Made by a program: the position numbers and the translations under genes | Part shown: piece by piece, positions 1 to 10,810 of the stretch | How the letters are laid out: each line of letters opens with the position of its first letter | How positions within the stretch are numbered: position 1 is the first letter of the stretch | Assembly (NCBI GenBank): GCA_963693285.1 | Contig: OY848927.1 | Span: forward strand, 5,012,643 to 5,076,642 | Direction: 5' to 3' | DNA from: Xestospongia muta | Lineage: Eukaryota > Porifera > Demospongiae > Haplosclerida > Petrosiidae | Length of the DNA stretch: 64,000 bases | The notes under the pieces: model-generated | Seen by the model: the letters and a program-made list of their open reading frames with translations, nothing else | Databases searched by the model: none | Told to the model about the DNA's origin: nothing

Positions 1-211
1 TTTAATTTTAGTAAAGCAATATATGATTTGGCAATAAGAATTGAATTGGGTGTGGTCATGAAATTACTAAATAAGTCATAAACTAGAGTAGTTTTTAAAT
101 TGCTCAGTTTGCAGTAAATAAAACAAATCACATTATTTAAGATATTAAGGGACACACTATAATATGCATGAAGTAGTCACTAATTATTCCAATTATAGTC
201 ATAATAACATT

Positions 212-694
212 TTATTTCACATAGATCTCATAGTAATTAACAGGGACATCTTCATTACTTGTACCTTCATCTCCACAAACTCTCATCTCAATATATTCAG
301 TAGTAGGAGACAGAATGGTCTTGTGGAACCATGGGAGACCAGTGACTTGACAACAAGATCATTCAATTATTGAACATCCCTTATTGTCCCAGAGAGGATC
401 AGCAGTATAGAGCTTAACTTACCAATTAGTATCTGGATTATCAGATTCACAGAAATAATCATTACCAACAAAAGACTGGACAGTTTGTGTAGAACTTTGA
501 GTACAGGGACAATTATAATATGAGTTTTGGACATTATCATAATATCCAGCCATAAATGTCCAGATATGTTGACGAGCTGAACCATGTGTGAGACTGATAC
601 CATCAACATAGTGACTGTTGATATCGTTATGTCCTGTTCCAATGGTATGAACCACAGCATTGATACCCCACTACCCTACCACACCTGAGAGTAA
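212..694 (-). pseudogene. Class C fibrinogen-like family gene, C-terminal fragment
   Basis: On the minus strand this reads from VVGYQY through GTGHNDINSHYVDGISL, HIWTFMAGYYDN, a CPC motif, FVGNDYFCES, then the WFHK and YYEIYVK ending with TAA at 212-214. It carries no N-terminal half. A TAA stop follows the PDTNW motif near 419, where paralogues at 51162 and 41560 have a Gln or Ser codon. A second lesion lies in the SIIE.SCC region. Sequence upstream of about 694 switches abruptly to the 3' flank typical of class A genes, so the copy is a recombination remnant. The AATAAA motif overlaps the stop codon as in other class C genes. Confidence 0.8.
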
Positions 695-829
695 TATAAC
701 TCAAATTATATTAGTATAACAGCAGCATATGTTAATTATTATCAAACTAAATCAAAATACCTACAACAACAACATTATATTTATTATGATAGTGTCTGCA
801 TGTAGTCTGTCAATGTATTCAAGAAGTGT
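695..829. repeat. Class A 3'-flank repeat
   Basis: This 135-bp segment recurs with few changes just 3' of every class A copy, for example at 5640-5773, 10676-10810, 17655-17787, 23310-23438, 27185-27323, 40395-40531 and 44455-44591. It marks the downstream edge of the class A duplication unit. I see no ORF in it. Confidence 0.75.
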
Positions 830-2035
830 TTATTTAATGTATATCTCATAGTAATTAACAGGGACATCCTCATCATCAGTTTCTTGATCTGCACATACTC
901 TCATCTCAAGGTAGTCAGTAGTGGTAGAGTTAAGGACCTTGTGGAACCATGGGAGACCAGAAACTTGACAACAAGCTTTTTCAATAGAATCACAGCCTTT
1001 ACCATCCCAGAGAGGATCATCCGTGTGAAGCTTATGCTGCCAGCCATTATGGGCCCCAGATTCACAAAAATAGTCATTACCAACGAAAGACTGGATGTGA
1101 GAGGATTGAGGACTACCAGGAGAACAGGGACAGTTTTGACCACCATCAGAGATAGTTTTATTCCCAGTGAGTCCAGCCATAAATGTCCAGATATGTTGAC
1201 GAGGAGAACCATGTGTGAGACTGACACCATCAACATAATGACTGTTGATATCGTTATGTGATGTAAGTCCTGTTCCAAGAGTTTGATCTATTGCATCTGG
1301 TGAAGCATACTGATAACCCACTACCTTACCACACACCTGGGTATAGCTTATTCCATAAGAAGGAAATTTAACTGACTGACAACTGAAATCTCCATAACTC
1401 TGTCTTCCACAAGCTCTAACACCTCCTGACCGGTACAGTTTAAACCCAGGAGGACACTCCTCTGTAGGGTTAGACATATCCAGATATGCTATTCTTGTCC
1501 ATCCTCCTCCAGAACTACATAACTCCTCCATATGACAATAGACATGTTGTGTCGCTCCATCAGATGTTACTATCAGGTACATACCAGAAGGAATGTTTGG
1601 GTGTTTCTTCTTGATATCTTGACATGATGTAGGAAGAAGAGAGAGAGAAAAGGCATTATGTAATACCAGGAGGTCTTCCACTAGTAGAAGGACATCATTG
1701 ATAGCTCCAGCATTAGTTGTAGTGGTATTTTTGAGATAAGAGAGTGTAGTGACAATGTTGTCCAATTTTTGCATTACATGTTGTATGAGTTGTGTGTTAT
1801 TATTTGTAGTATTGATGAGTTTATTAAGTAGATGAGTAGTGTTATCTCCTGGAGTTGTTATTGGTTGTTGTGTATTAGTAATGCCCTTGTTAGTACAGGT
1901 AGTACAGGCTGCAGTACAGGTGTTGTTGTTAGTATCAAAGGTAAGAGCTAGGTTAGTAGTAGAGACATGATGGAACAAGGTACTAGTAAGAAGGAGGAGA
2001 ACCAGGAGGTAGTAGGTTGGTAACAATATCTTCAT
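830..2035 (-). CDS. Secreted fibrinogen-like cysteine-rich protein, class A (401 aa)
   Basis: This is an intact intronless ORF. Residues 1-26 form a signal peptide. Residues 27-135 are a Thr/Asn-rich stalk with a C-x3-C-x2-C cluster (40, 44, 47), N-glycosylation sequons near 37, 65, 75, 79 and 103, and leucine-spaced stretches typical of a coiled coil. A fibrinogen-like start begins at Cys138 and includes YCHME (166-170) and GGGWTRIAYLDMS (176-188). The remainder lacks the classical fibrinogen calcium and ligand loops. It has conserved landmarks CPPGF, ACGRQ, HIWTFMAG, CPC (302-304), DYFCESG, DPLWDGKGC, a CC pair at 355-356, LPWFHK and a YYEIYIK end. The role is unknown. Extracellular recognition or a structural role is inference from the signal peptide, stalk and fibrinogen-like fold. 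The start is set by the signal peptide and the conserved upstream promoter. AATAAA (829-834) overlaps the stop. Confidence 0.85.
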   Translation of the reverse strand: MKILLPTYYLLVLLLLTSTLFHHVSTTNLALTFDTNNNTCTAACTTCTNKGITNTQQPITTPGDNTTHLLNKLINTTNNNTQLIQHVMQKLDNIVTTLSYLKNTTTTNAGAINDVLLLVEDLLVLHNAFSLSLLPTSCQDIKKKHPNIPSGMYLIVTSDGATQHVYCHMEELCSSGGGWTRIAYLDMSNPTEECPPGFKLYRSGGVRACGRQSYGDFSCQSVKFPSYGISYTQVCGKVVGYQYASPDAIDQTLGTGLTSHNDINSHYVDGVSLTHGSPRQHIWTFMAGLTGNKTISDGGQNCPCSPGSPQSSHIQSFVGNDYFCESGAHNGWQHKLHTDDPLWDGKGCDSIEKACCQVSGLPWFHKVLNSTTTDYLEMRVCADQETDDEDVPVNYYEIYIK

Positions 2036-2087
2036 GATGAGTGATAGTAGAAGGTAGTAGTAATGTTGAGGTTATAGTGATGATGTT

Positions 2088-2125
2088 GTTTATATACTGT
2101 TGAGGGAACATGACCATTGACGTCA
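2088..2125 (-). promoter_or_regulatory. Class A promoter: TATA box plus CRE-like site
   Basis: On the minus strand TATATAAAC lies at 2096-2088, about 53 bp upstream of the ATG at 2035. A perfect palindromic TGACGTCA is at 2118-2125. The same arrangement and spacing precedes every class A gene. TGACGTCA is the known CREB/ATF full site; use by such a factor here is inference. Confidence 0.7.
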
Positions 2126-2586
2126 AAACTACTTAGAGAGAACGTGACTAGTGACACGAGAATTATTCTTGACAAAATTAGAGGTATTTATTTGTTGTTT
2201 GACTGTTATTATGGTTACATTTTGTGGTAAAACACCCTACGTTTGTAGTACTATGTTATTTTAGAAACGATCATTTCTTTTAAGTAAGCAAATTATTACA
2301 ATTGTTGAGCTGATATTTAGTACATACAGTTACTTAAGAGTGTGACTAGTGATGTGAGAATTGATATTCCATGGAATAAAACTATTTGTTAGTTTGATGA
2401 GCTAGAATAAAATTTCCATAAAGTAATAATTTCATGGTCCATGTATAATTGTGTTCATAATACTATGGTAATTAAACATTTGTATTTAAACAATGTTTCT
2501 AATTATGTGTTGAATGAATAGTAATATTTAATACAATAACAGTACTAATCACGTTTATCCATCAACATTCCTAATAATTCTGTTAC
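2126..2586. repeat. Class A 5'-flank repeat, no gene
   Basis: These 460 bp have no supported ORF. The sequence is shared with 7073-7548, 19108-19588, 24705-25169 and 28643-29112, always directly upstream of a class A promoter, and belongs to the duplicated unit. Confidence 0.7.
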
Positions 2587-2790
2587 TTTGTATTCATACC
2601 ATCAACATAGTGACTGTTGATATCATCATGTCTTGTTACAATGTCATGATCTACAGCATCAGGTGATATATACTGATAACCCACTACCCAACCATTAATG
2701 TTGAGGTTATATTGATGATGTTGTTTATGTACTGTTGAGGGAACATGACCACTGACGTCAGAACTAACTAGAGAGTCATGACTAATGACA
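2587..2790 (-). pseudogene. Internal family fragment fused to an orphan class A promoter
   Basis: 2690-2587 (minus) encodes GWVVGYQYISPDAVDHDI and then HDDINSHYVDGM, a short piece of the C-terminal domain, ending in NTK and a stop. It is the shortest of four related fragments (see 7549, 19589, 29113). Immediately upstream (2699-2790) is a copy of the class A promoter with TGACGTCA intact at 2753-2760 but the TATA changed to TACATAAAC. No signal peptide exists, so this is a remnant. Confidence 0.7.
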
Positions 2791-3035
2791 AGTTTCACAG
2801 AATGAATGGTATTTCTCTTATCTGTTAAAATCAATACTGTATCTGGGAGAACATCCTTGGATTGTTTATTTGTAGTTCTGTTATTTCAAATATTTATTTG
2901 TTATATAACTCAACTATGACCTTCTAATATATACACGTATACATGTACTATATTAGGTATCACAGTTAGTATAATCAGTTTACATGAGAACAAATTTACG
3001 ATAATTATATGTAAGTACAACTATTGTTATCTTAA

Positions 3036-3425
3036 GGCCACCATACATGGTGCAACATTGTTGCATGCGACATGTTGCATGTAAAATGGTTTACAACATT
3101 TCTTCCATAATTTGTGTGCAATATTTTAACAAAATGGCTGATGCTGATGTCCTTGTTGGTACATGTTGAATAATAGTAGCTGTTTTGATGAAAAAAGATG
3201 TAGAAGGTGTAGAAATAGGACTGTATGGACAAGAGACTGGATTAAAAAGAGCCAACAATTTGGGGCTTATCACCAGTTGCTCCAGGAACTACGACTTTCC
3301 AATGTAACCACCTACCACCATTTCTTACGAATGGATGTTGCAACCTTTGAAGAATTGCTAAAACTTACAGTATCTTCCATCACATATCAAGACACTAACA
3401 TACAAGAGGCAATTTCTCCAGGAAA
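3036..3425 (+). mobile_element. PIF/Harbinger transposon fragment (transposase N-terminus, ORF 3163-3444)
   Basis: The plus-strand ORF encodes RTVWTRDWIKKSQQFGAYHQ, then a LLQELRLSN stretch, then FLRMDVATFEELL and QDTN..EAISPG. This matches the N-terminal part of PIF/Harbinger-superfamily DDE nucleases (HARBI1/ALP1-like), as I know the family. The catalytic DDE part is missing. The left end begins GGCCACCATACATGGTGCAA immediately after TTAA, which fits a Harbinger TWA target. Paralogous intergenic copies at 8797, 20843 and 21430 read straight through from TATCTTAA to CTCTGAGATG without the insert, so they serve as empty sites. The right end lacks a matching terminal repeat, so the element is 3'-deleted. 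The ORF runs a few codons into flanking DNA. Confidence 0.75.
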
Positions 3426-3801
3426 TTCTGAGATGAAAACATAGTAATTCCATCAATTGTAGTAAACTAATAAGGAATTGATGATACCATAACAAACCAT
3501 ATGGAAAAGTGAATTTACTGTTATGTTAAAACATTTTTCAATGGACACACACACAGTAAACTAAAAATGAACTGTACCAGATAATGTAAGAGGGAAACTA
3601 CTTTATTGAACTCAAATTACAGTTAACAAGATAGATAAGTCATTGATGTGAGTTTAGAGGTTTATTTAATCAACAATCAACAACAAATGATAAAAGAGTA
3701 ATCATTTCAAACTATAATATTGATAATATTGGGGGAACAACTTATGATATAATATTAATACACTCTTATAATGTGTACATACTGTGTACTATAGTTTGTA
3801 C
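3426..3801. repeat. Class B 3'-flank repeat, no gene
   Basis: About 375 bp of noncoding sequence shared with 9250-9551, 13760-14060, 21850-22179, 30470-30769, 43150-43460 and 54830-54985. It lies 3' of class B (and some class C) copies. I see no ORF or RNA gene. Confidence 0.65.
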
Positions 3802-4804
3802 TCATTTACCATATATCTCATAGTAATTAACAGGGACATCTTCATTACCTTCATCTCCACACACTCTCATCTCAATGTTGTCCATAGTGGTAGAGTTAAG
3901 GACCTTGTGGAACCATGGGAGACCAGGAACTTGACAACAAGTTTGTTCAATTGGACCACACCTTTACCATCCCAGAGAGGATCGTTTGCATGGAACTTTA
4001 CTGGAGCTTTACCATTGGGATCTGGATTCCCAGACTCACAAAATATTTATTTCCAATAAATGAAGGCACAGTAGAATTTTGAAGACTACATTGAAAACAG
4101 GGACAATTGTAGCAACCATCAAGATAAATGCTAGTCTCTAGAGGTCCAGCCATAAATGTCCAAATATGTTGACAAGGAGAACCATGTGTGAGACTGACAC
4201 CATCAACATAGTAGTAGTTAATATTGTTATGATTAGAGTCAATTACACTGCCATAAGGTTCATCTTGATATCAACCAGGATATACTGCATCAGGTGATCC
4301 ATACTGATACCCCACTACCTTACCACATACCTGAGAGTAATTGATACCATAGAAGGGAACTTAACTGACTGACAACCAGCACTGTTTGAACTCTGTCTCC
4401 CACAAGCTTTAACACTTCCTGACTGGTACAGTTTAAACCTAGTAGGACACTCCTCTAGATCCTCCTCCAGAACTACACAACTCCTCCATATGACAATAGG
4501 CATCTCATTGTCCTTTCTTACAACCAATGAGGTAATATCCAGATATACTATGAGGCCACTTGATCTTAATTTCTTTACTTGAAGTAGGAAGAGGAGAAGG
4601 CTCAGTGAGGCAACAAGGAGTGAAAGTACTACCACAACAACTGGTTTCACTATTTACTAGAAGAGTATTAACAATTCCTTGAAGAGATTGAGCTAAAGAC
4701 AAAGCTATAGAATCAGTTGTACCATTACAACCAATGGGGATAGAGTGACAGGTAGTCTCAACATAGAGGCAGAGGAAAAACACCAATAACACTTTACCCA
4801 ACAT
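3802..4804 (-). pseudogene. Class B family gene, multiply disrupted
   Basis: The reading starts with MLGKVLLVFFLCLYVETTC at 4804, continues through the class B short stalk, and ends YEIYGK at 3802. Lesions include an in-frame stop in the KKGQ context near 4505, loss of about 45 bp encoding GGWTRIAYLDMSDS near 4455, a CGA-to-TGA nonsense change in the PGRYQ motif near 4273, and a single-base loss near 3962 beside the GKGC motif. The KKGQ-stop lesion is identical to that in the copy at 54986-56026. The remnant cannot encode a full protein. Confidence 0.85.
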
Positions 4805-5639
4805 ATTTGTTACATTTAGAGATGATAGTGATGATGGACAGTGTCTTCATTCTTATAAAGGTCTCTTAAAAATTAAATTAGTTTGACAGGTTTGAGGAAG
4901 AACAATAATCTAGGACTATTGCACATATAAAACAAGTGTGAGTTACTCTAAACCAAGAAAAATATTGACAAGTTTTTAACTGTCAATTGAGTTAATAACA
5001 ATTGTAAATTGTGAGTTGAGACGCTATGTACATTTCCTCAAGACATCTGTCATTACTAAATAAACTGATAGACATCAACAAAGACACTGATAACCCAGTA
5101 TTCACTGTTAATAGAATCAGTAACAATTGTGAGTTGAGAGGTTATGTACATTTCTCAGATATAACAATTACTTTGAAAAAACTTAGTGAACTATCTATGT
5201 TTGATTGCTACTTTACATTTTGTAAGAAAGCATCTTATGTTTCTAGTATACCATGTTATTTTAGAAATGGATATTTCTGTAAGTCAAAAAACTATTACAA
5301 TTGTTGAACTGATATTTATTGCTTACAGCTGGTATTCTCAAATCAACATATTACTATTTGATAAAATGTACAATGTACTTTTAATACTATGTTTGTTAAA
5401 ATCTCATATTGTCTGAAAGAATGTGGCCACCTGATCCTGTTAATACTACTAGCTAGTACTTAATTTGTACTTCTGCTCTCAAATTTAAAAAATACTTTTC
5501 TTCATCAAATCAACTTATTCATAACTGATACACATTACTTTTAATATTATCCACTCAGTGAAGAAGACTAGATTAACAAAACATCTGACTTTATAAAAAA
5601 TACCATTTTAAAAAAAATTATAAGAAAAATCTACCAAAC
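4805..5639. repeat. Class B upstream region with minisatellite copies
   Basis: Minus-strand TTTATAAGAA near 4850-4860 is a decayed form of the class B TATA box. Positions about 5005-5180 hold two imperfect copies of the roughly 118-bp minisatellite (GTTAGTAACAATTGTGAGTT core). 5200-5639 is AT-rich sequence shared with 10360-10675, 17330-17640 and 22990-23310. Plus-strand ORFs here are repeat-derived and resemble no protein I recognise. Confidence 0.6.
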
Positions 5640-5773
5640 ATAACTCAAATTGTATTAGTATAACAGCAGCATATGTTAATTATTATCAAACTAAATCAAA
5701 ATACCTACAACAACAATATTATATTTATTATGATAGTGTCTGCATGTAGTCTATAAATGTATTAAAGAAGTGT

Positions 5774-6982
5774 TTATTTAATGTATATCTCATAATAATT
5801 GACAGGGACATCCTCATCATTTGTGCCAATGTCTCCGCAATCTCTCATTTCAAGGTAGTCAGTAGTGGGAGAGTTAAAGACCTTGTGGAACCATGGGAGA
5901 CCAGGAGCTTGACAACAAGTTTGTTCAAGAGAACCACACCCTTTACCATCCCAGAGAGGATCATCTGTGTAGAATGTAGAGCCATCAATCTTACCATTAG
6001 TACTTGGATTTCCTGACTCGCAAAAATAGTCATTTCCAATAAATGAAGGTATAGTAGAATTTTGAAGACTACCTTGAGAGCAGGGACAATTGAAATGACC
6101 ACCACTGAATATACTAGCCTCTATAAGTCCAGCCATAAATGTCCAAATATGTTGACGAGGAGAACCACGTGTGAGACTAATACCATCAACATAGTGACTG
6201 TTGATATCATTATGTCCTGTTCCAAGTGTATGATCTACAGCATCAGGTGTTCCATGTTGATATCCCAGTACCCTACCACACACCTGAGTGTAATTAATGC
6301 CATAAGAAAAGAACTTAACTGACTGACAACCAGCACTGTTTGTACTCTGTCTCCCACAAGCTCTAACACCTCCTGACTGGTACAGTCTAAACCCAGAAGG
6401 ACACACCTCTGTAGAGTCAGACATATCCAGATATGCTATTCTTGTCCATCCTCCTCCAGAACTACACAACTCCTCCATATGACAATAGACATATTGTGTC
6501 TCTCCATCAGATGTTACTATCAGATACATACCAGAAGGACTGTTTGGGTGTTTGTTCTTGATATCTTGACATGATGTAGGAAGAAGAGAGAGAGAGGAGT
6601 CATTATGTAATTCCAGGAGGTCTTCCACTAGCAGGAGGACATCATTGATAGCTCCAGCATTAGTTGTAGTGGTATTTTTGAGATGAGAGAGTGTAGTGAC
6701 AATGTTGTCCAATTTTTGTATAACATGTTGTATGAGTTGTGTGTTATTATTTGTAGTATTGATGAGTTTATTAAATAGATGAGTAGTGTTATCTCCTGGA
6801 GTTGTTATTGGTTGTTGTGTATTAGTAATGTCCTTGTTAGTACAGGTAGCACAGGCTGCAGTACAGGTGTTGTTGTTAGCATCAAAGGTAAGAGCTAGGT
6901 TAGTAGTGGAGACATGATGGAACAAGGTACTAGTAAGAAGGAGGAGAACAAAGAGGTAGTAGGTTGTTAATGATATCTTCAT
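5774..6982 (-). CDS. Secreted fibrinogen-like cysteine-rich protein, class A (402 aa)
   Basis: This is an intact intronless ORF with a class A signal peptide (MKISLTTYYLFVLLLL), glycosylated stalk, fibrinogen-like start and full C-terminal domain ending YYEIYIK. Its middle module differs from the gene at 830. It reads YQHGTPDAVDHTLGTGHNDI and then LIEASIFSGGHFNCPC with SLQNST and SGNPSTNGKIDGSTF, a combination otherwise seen in class B genes such as 30770. It therefore looks like a mosaic. One stalk Cys lies in ACATCTN. The start is fixed by the conserved promoter and signal peptide. Secretion is well supported, function is unknown. AATAAA overlaps the stop. Confidence 0.85.
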   Translation of the reverse strand: MKISLTTYYLFVLLLLTSTLFHHVSTTNLALTFDANNNTCTAACATCTNKDITNTQQPITTPGDNTTHLFNKLINTTNNNTQLIQHVIQKLDNIVTTLSHLKNTTTTNAGAINDVLLLVEDLLELHNDSSLSLLPTSCQDIKNKHPNSPSGMYLIVTSDGETQYVYCHMEELCSSGGGWTRIAYLDMSDSTEVCPSGFRLYQSGGVRACGRQSTNSAGCQSVKFFSYGINYTQVCGRVLGYQHGTPDAVDHTLGTGHNDINSHYVDGISLTRGSPRQHIWTFMAGLIEASIFSGGHFNCPCSQGSLQNSTIPSFIGNDYFCESGNPSTNGKIDGSTFYTDDPLWDGKGCGSLEQTCCQAPGLPWFHKVFNSPTTDYLEMRDCGDIGTNDEDVPVNYYEIYIK

Positions 6983-7034
6983 GATGAGTGATAGTAGAAG
7001 GTAGTAGTAATGTTGAGGTTATAGTGATGTTGTT

Positions 7035-7072
7035 GTTTATATACTGTTGAGGGAACATGACCACTGATGTCA
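7035..7072 (-). promoter_or_regulatory. Class A promoter: TATA plus decayed CRE
   Basis: TATATAAAC is at 7043-7035 (minus), 53 bp upstream of the ATG. The CRE-like site reads TGATGTCA on the plus strand at 7065-7072, one transition from TGACGTCA at the central CpG. Confidence 0.65.
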
Positions 7073-7548
7073 GAACTAACTAGAGAGACGTGACTAGTGA
7101 CATGAGAATTATTCTTGATAAAATGAGAGGTATTTAATAGTTGTTTGATTGTTACTATGGTTATATTTTGTGGTAAAACATTTTACGTTTGTAGTACTAT
7201 GTTATTTTAGAAATGATCATTTATTTTAAGTAAACAAATGATTACAATTGTTGAGCTGATATTTAGTACATACAATTACTTAAGAGTGTGACTAGTGATG
7301 TGAGAATTGATATTTCATGGAATAAAACTATTTGTTACCTGGATGAGCTAGAACAGAATCTCCATAAAGTAGTAATTTCGTTCATGGTCTATGTATTTTC
7401 ATGTTTGCAATGCTATGGTAATTTAAAATTTCTATTTTAAACAATGTTTCTAATTATGTGTTGAATAAATAGTAATATTTAAATATTGTAATACAATAAC
7501 AGTATTAATCACGTTTATCTATCAATACTCCTAATAATTCTGCTACTT

Positions 7549-7802
7549 TGTATTCATACCATCAACATAGTGACTGTTGATATCATCATATCCTGTTACA
7601 ATGTCATGATCTATAGCATCAGGTGATATATACTGATAACCCACTACCCAACCACACAACTGAGGGTAGTTATTATAAGAAGGAAACTTAACTGACTGAC
7701 AACTAGCACTTGACTCCCACAAGTTCTAATTAACACCTCCTGACAAGCTTGAACACCTTCTGGCTGGTGCAGTCTAAATCCAGGAGGACAGTTTCTTGAC
7801 AT
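7549..7802 (-). pseudogene. Internal family fragment with degraded N-side
   Basis: The minus strand reads MSRNCPPGFRLHQPEGVQAC, then CQSVKFPS, GWVVGYQYISPDAIDHDIV and NSHYVDGMNTK. It equals the fragments at 19589 and 29113 but has a one-base loss near 7708. No signal peptide, stalk or C-terminal third is present. It sits at a fixed distance upstream of a class A gene in each duplication unit. Confidence 0.75.
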
Positions 7803-7956
7803 CATATGTCATAACTAATTCAAGAGACATGACTAGTGACATGAGAATTACCCTTGACAAAATGAGAGGTATTTTATAGTAGTTTGATTGTTATTATGGT
7901 TACATTTTGTGGTAAAACATCATACATTTGTAGTACTATGTTATTTTAGAATGAAC

Positions 7957-8632
7957 ATTTCTATTTAACTTTAACTCTTTTTACATGTCAACAACCACAA
8001 CAATCCAAACAACAACAATGTAGTACATTGGTAATGATATCTTCATGATGAGTGATAGGAGAAGGTAGCACTAATGTTGAGGTTATAGTGATGATGTTGT
8101 TTATATACTGTTGAGGGAACATGACCACTGACGTCAGAACTAACTAGAGAGACGTGACTAGTGACATGAGAATTATTCTTGACAAAATGAGAGGTATTTA
8201 TTAGTTGTTTGATTGTTACTATGGTTGTATTTTGTGATAAAACATTCTACATTTGTAGTACTATGTTATTTTAGAAATGATCATTTATTTTAAGTAAACA
8301 AATGATTACAATTGTTGAGCTGATATTCAGTACACACAGTTACTTAAGAGGTTATAGTGATGATGTTGTTTATATACTGTTGAGGGAACATGACCAATGA
8401 CATCAGAACTAACTAGAGAGTTGTGAATAATGATAAGTCTCACAGAAGGAATAGTACTCCTCTTATCTGTTAAAATCAATACTGTATCTGGGAGAACATC
8501 CTTGGATTGATTATTTGTAGTTCTGTTATTTCAAGAACAAAACTTTATTTTATTACATACTTTGTATAACAAGAGGTCTTTAAATTGTTGTGGTTGTTGA
8601 CAAGTAAAAACTGTTAAAGTTAAACAGAAATT
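7957..8632. repeat. Inverted-repeat unit carrying two orphan class A promoters
   Basis: Arms of about 50 bp at 7957-8015 and 8582-8632 are inverted copies of each other (core GATTGTTGTGGTTGTTGACA). Between them lie a class A ATG context (8041-8046), a TATA at 8099-8107 with intact TGACGTCA at 8129-8136, and a second promoter copy with TATA at 8368-8376 and TGACATCA at 8398-8405. No gene follows either promoter. Further copies are at 20001-20673 and 29528-30048. Confidence 0.65.
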
Positions 8633-9551
8633 CTTTTAAGGTCATTATATATAAAACATTTTTTTGTTATATAACTCAATTATGACCTTCTAACATATAC
8701 ACGTATACATGTACTATATTAGGTATCACAGTTAGTATAATCAGTTTACACGTGAACAAATTGACAATATACATTAGTACAACTATTGCTATCTTAAACT
8801 CTGAGATGAAAACATAGTAATTCAATCAATCTATTTAGTTAAATACTTTAAAGGTCATTCAACATTCTCAATGGACAACTATTAAAAAGAAACAGACATA
8901 TCGTTTCATTAGTGTGTTATTTTTAAAGGTTTACTAAAATAAACTTAAACTTCCAAACACTTCATTCCAACAAAACAGAAATAGGAAAATAGGAAAATAT
9001 AAATATGGTATGATATCATAGAGGTCTTTAAAAACATTCATTTAATGATGGTTACTATAGATACCACATGATTGGTAATTTTTGTGGGTAGATAATTATG
9101 TACTTTTTGCGAATGGGTAGGCCAATTGCAGAATATAATACCAATTATTGTTAACATGGGTTCACACCTTCATGAATATTAACACCATGAATATTTTATT
9201 AAGGCTGTAAGTGGTTATCTGTGAAAATTAGAACTCTTGAAATTTATAAACCATATGGAAAGTGAATTTACTGTTATGTTAAAGCATTTCTAAACAGACA
9301 CACACAGTAAACTAAAAATGAACTGTACCAGATAATGTAAGAGGGAAACTACTTCATTGAACTCAAATTATAGTTAACAAGATAGAGAAGTCATTGATGT
9401 GAGTTTAGAGGTTTATTTAATCAACAATCAACAACAAATGATAAAAGAGTAATCATTTCAAACTATAATAATGAAAATATTGGGGAACAACTTATGATAT
9501 AATATTAATACACTCTTCTAATGAGTACATACTGTGTACTATAGTTTGTAC
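8633..9551. repeat. Intergenic duplicated block, no gene
   Basis: About 920 bp of AT-rich noncoding sequence, nearly identical to 20674-22179 in parts and related to 13140-14060 and 30049-30769. It includes the uninterrupted TATCTTAAACTCTGAGATG site (about 8791-8809) that serves as the empty site for the Harbinger insertion at 3036. No ORF or RNA gene supported. Confidence 0.65.
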
Positions 9552-10344
9552 TCATTTAACATATATCTCATAGTAATTAACAGGGACATCCTCATCAGAT
9601 ATATTTTAATTTCCACATACTCGCATCTCAAGGTAGTCAGTAGTGGTAGAGTTAAAGACTTTGTAGAACCATGGGAGACCAGGAGCTTGACAACAAATTT
9701 GTTCAAAAGGACCACACCCTTTACCATCCCAGAGAGGTTCTGCTATGTAGAATTTAAAATGTTCAATATTACCACTAGTACCTGGGTTTCCAGACTCACA
9801 AAAATGGTAGTTTCCAATAAATGAAGGTATAGTAGAATTTTGAAGACTTAACTGACTTATAACTACCACTGTTTGAACTCTGTCTTTCACAAGATCTAAC
9901 ATCTCCAGATTGGTACAGTTTAAACCAGGGGGACACTCCTCTGAAGAGTCAGATATATTGAGGTAGGCTACCCTCATCCACCCTCCAGATACACATATAT
10001 TTTTAATCTGACAATAGATATGACAAATGTGACCATGATTATCAACTATGATGTAATAGAGGGACTATGTGGCCAGTAGATCTTGATTTCTTCACATGAA
10101 TGGAGAAAAGGAGAATATAATAACCTTGAAGGAGAAGTTGGTTGACATTTTTGGTAAGGTTTTCAATACTCTCTTGATTCCCAAGCACAATGATAGCTAC
10201 ATTATTTAGTTTAGTATTTAGTTTAGTAATGGCAGACAAAATAGCTTTCCTTTGTTTAGTAACATCTCTATGTAATGAAGCACATGTGGAATAGTTTTTC
10301 CACAATTTGAGGAGGAAACTGTTGTTCAGTACATGAGCAGCCAA
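9552..10344 (-). pseudogene. Class C family gene, truncated and frameshifted
   Basis: The stalk segment begins AAHVLNNSF and lacks the signal peptide and front of the stalk. A frameshift separates it (about 10060) from a second segment with GGWMRVAYLNISDSSEECP. A deletion then joins VVVISQLSLQNST directly to PSFIGNYHFCESG, removing the VVGYQY-to-WTFMAG part. The frame stops at TAA in the CGN context (9606), short of the usual YYEIYVK end at 9552. A sister pseudogene with the same internal deletion is at 22180. Confidence 0.85.
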
Positions 10345-10810
10345 GAAACTGACAGTGAACGACAGATATAGCTAGTATTCTCAAATCAACATTATTACTA
10401 TTTGATAAAATGTACTTTCAATACTATATTTGTTAAAATCTTATATTGTCTGAAACAATGTGGCCACTTGATCCTGTTAATACTACTAGCTAGTACTAAA
10501 TTTGTACTTCTGTTCTCAAATTTAAGAAATAATTTTTCTTCATCAAATCAACTTACTCATCATTGATACACATTACTTTTAATATTATCCACTCAGTGAA
10601 GAAGACTAGATTAACAAAACATCTGACTTTATAAAAAGACCATTTTAAAAAAAATTGTAAGAAAAATCTACCAAATATAACTGAAATTGTATTAGTATAA
10701 CAGCAGCATATGTTAATTATTATCAAACTAAATCAAAATACCTACAACAACAACATTATATTTATTATGATAGTGTCTGCATGTAGTCTAGCAATGTATT
10801 AAAGAAGTGT
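10345..10810. repeat. Class A 3'-flank block, no gene
   Basis: About 465 bp of noncoding sequence shared with 5330-5773, 17330-17787 and 22985-23438; it precedes the class A stop codon in every unit. No ORF is supported. Confidence 0.65.

Noticed and set aside
884..1278. Overlapping ORFs of 100-150 codons on both strands over each family gene
   Set aside because: They are shadows of the conserved coding frame: they recur at the same place in every paralogue, and lack signal peptides and their own upstream elements.
5026..5416. Plus-strand ORFs in the class B upstream region
   Set aside because: They lie in minisatellite and AT-rich repeat DNA, change or vanish in other copies (for example 58050-58283), and resemble no protein family I know.
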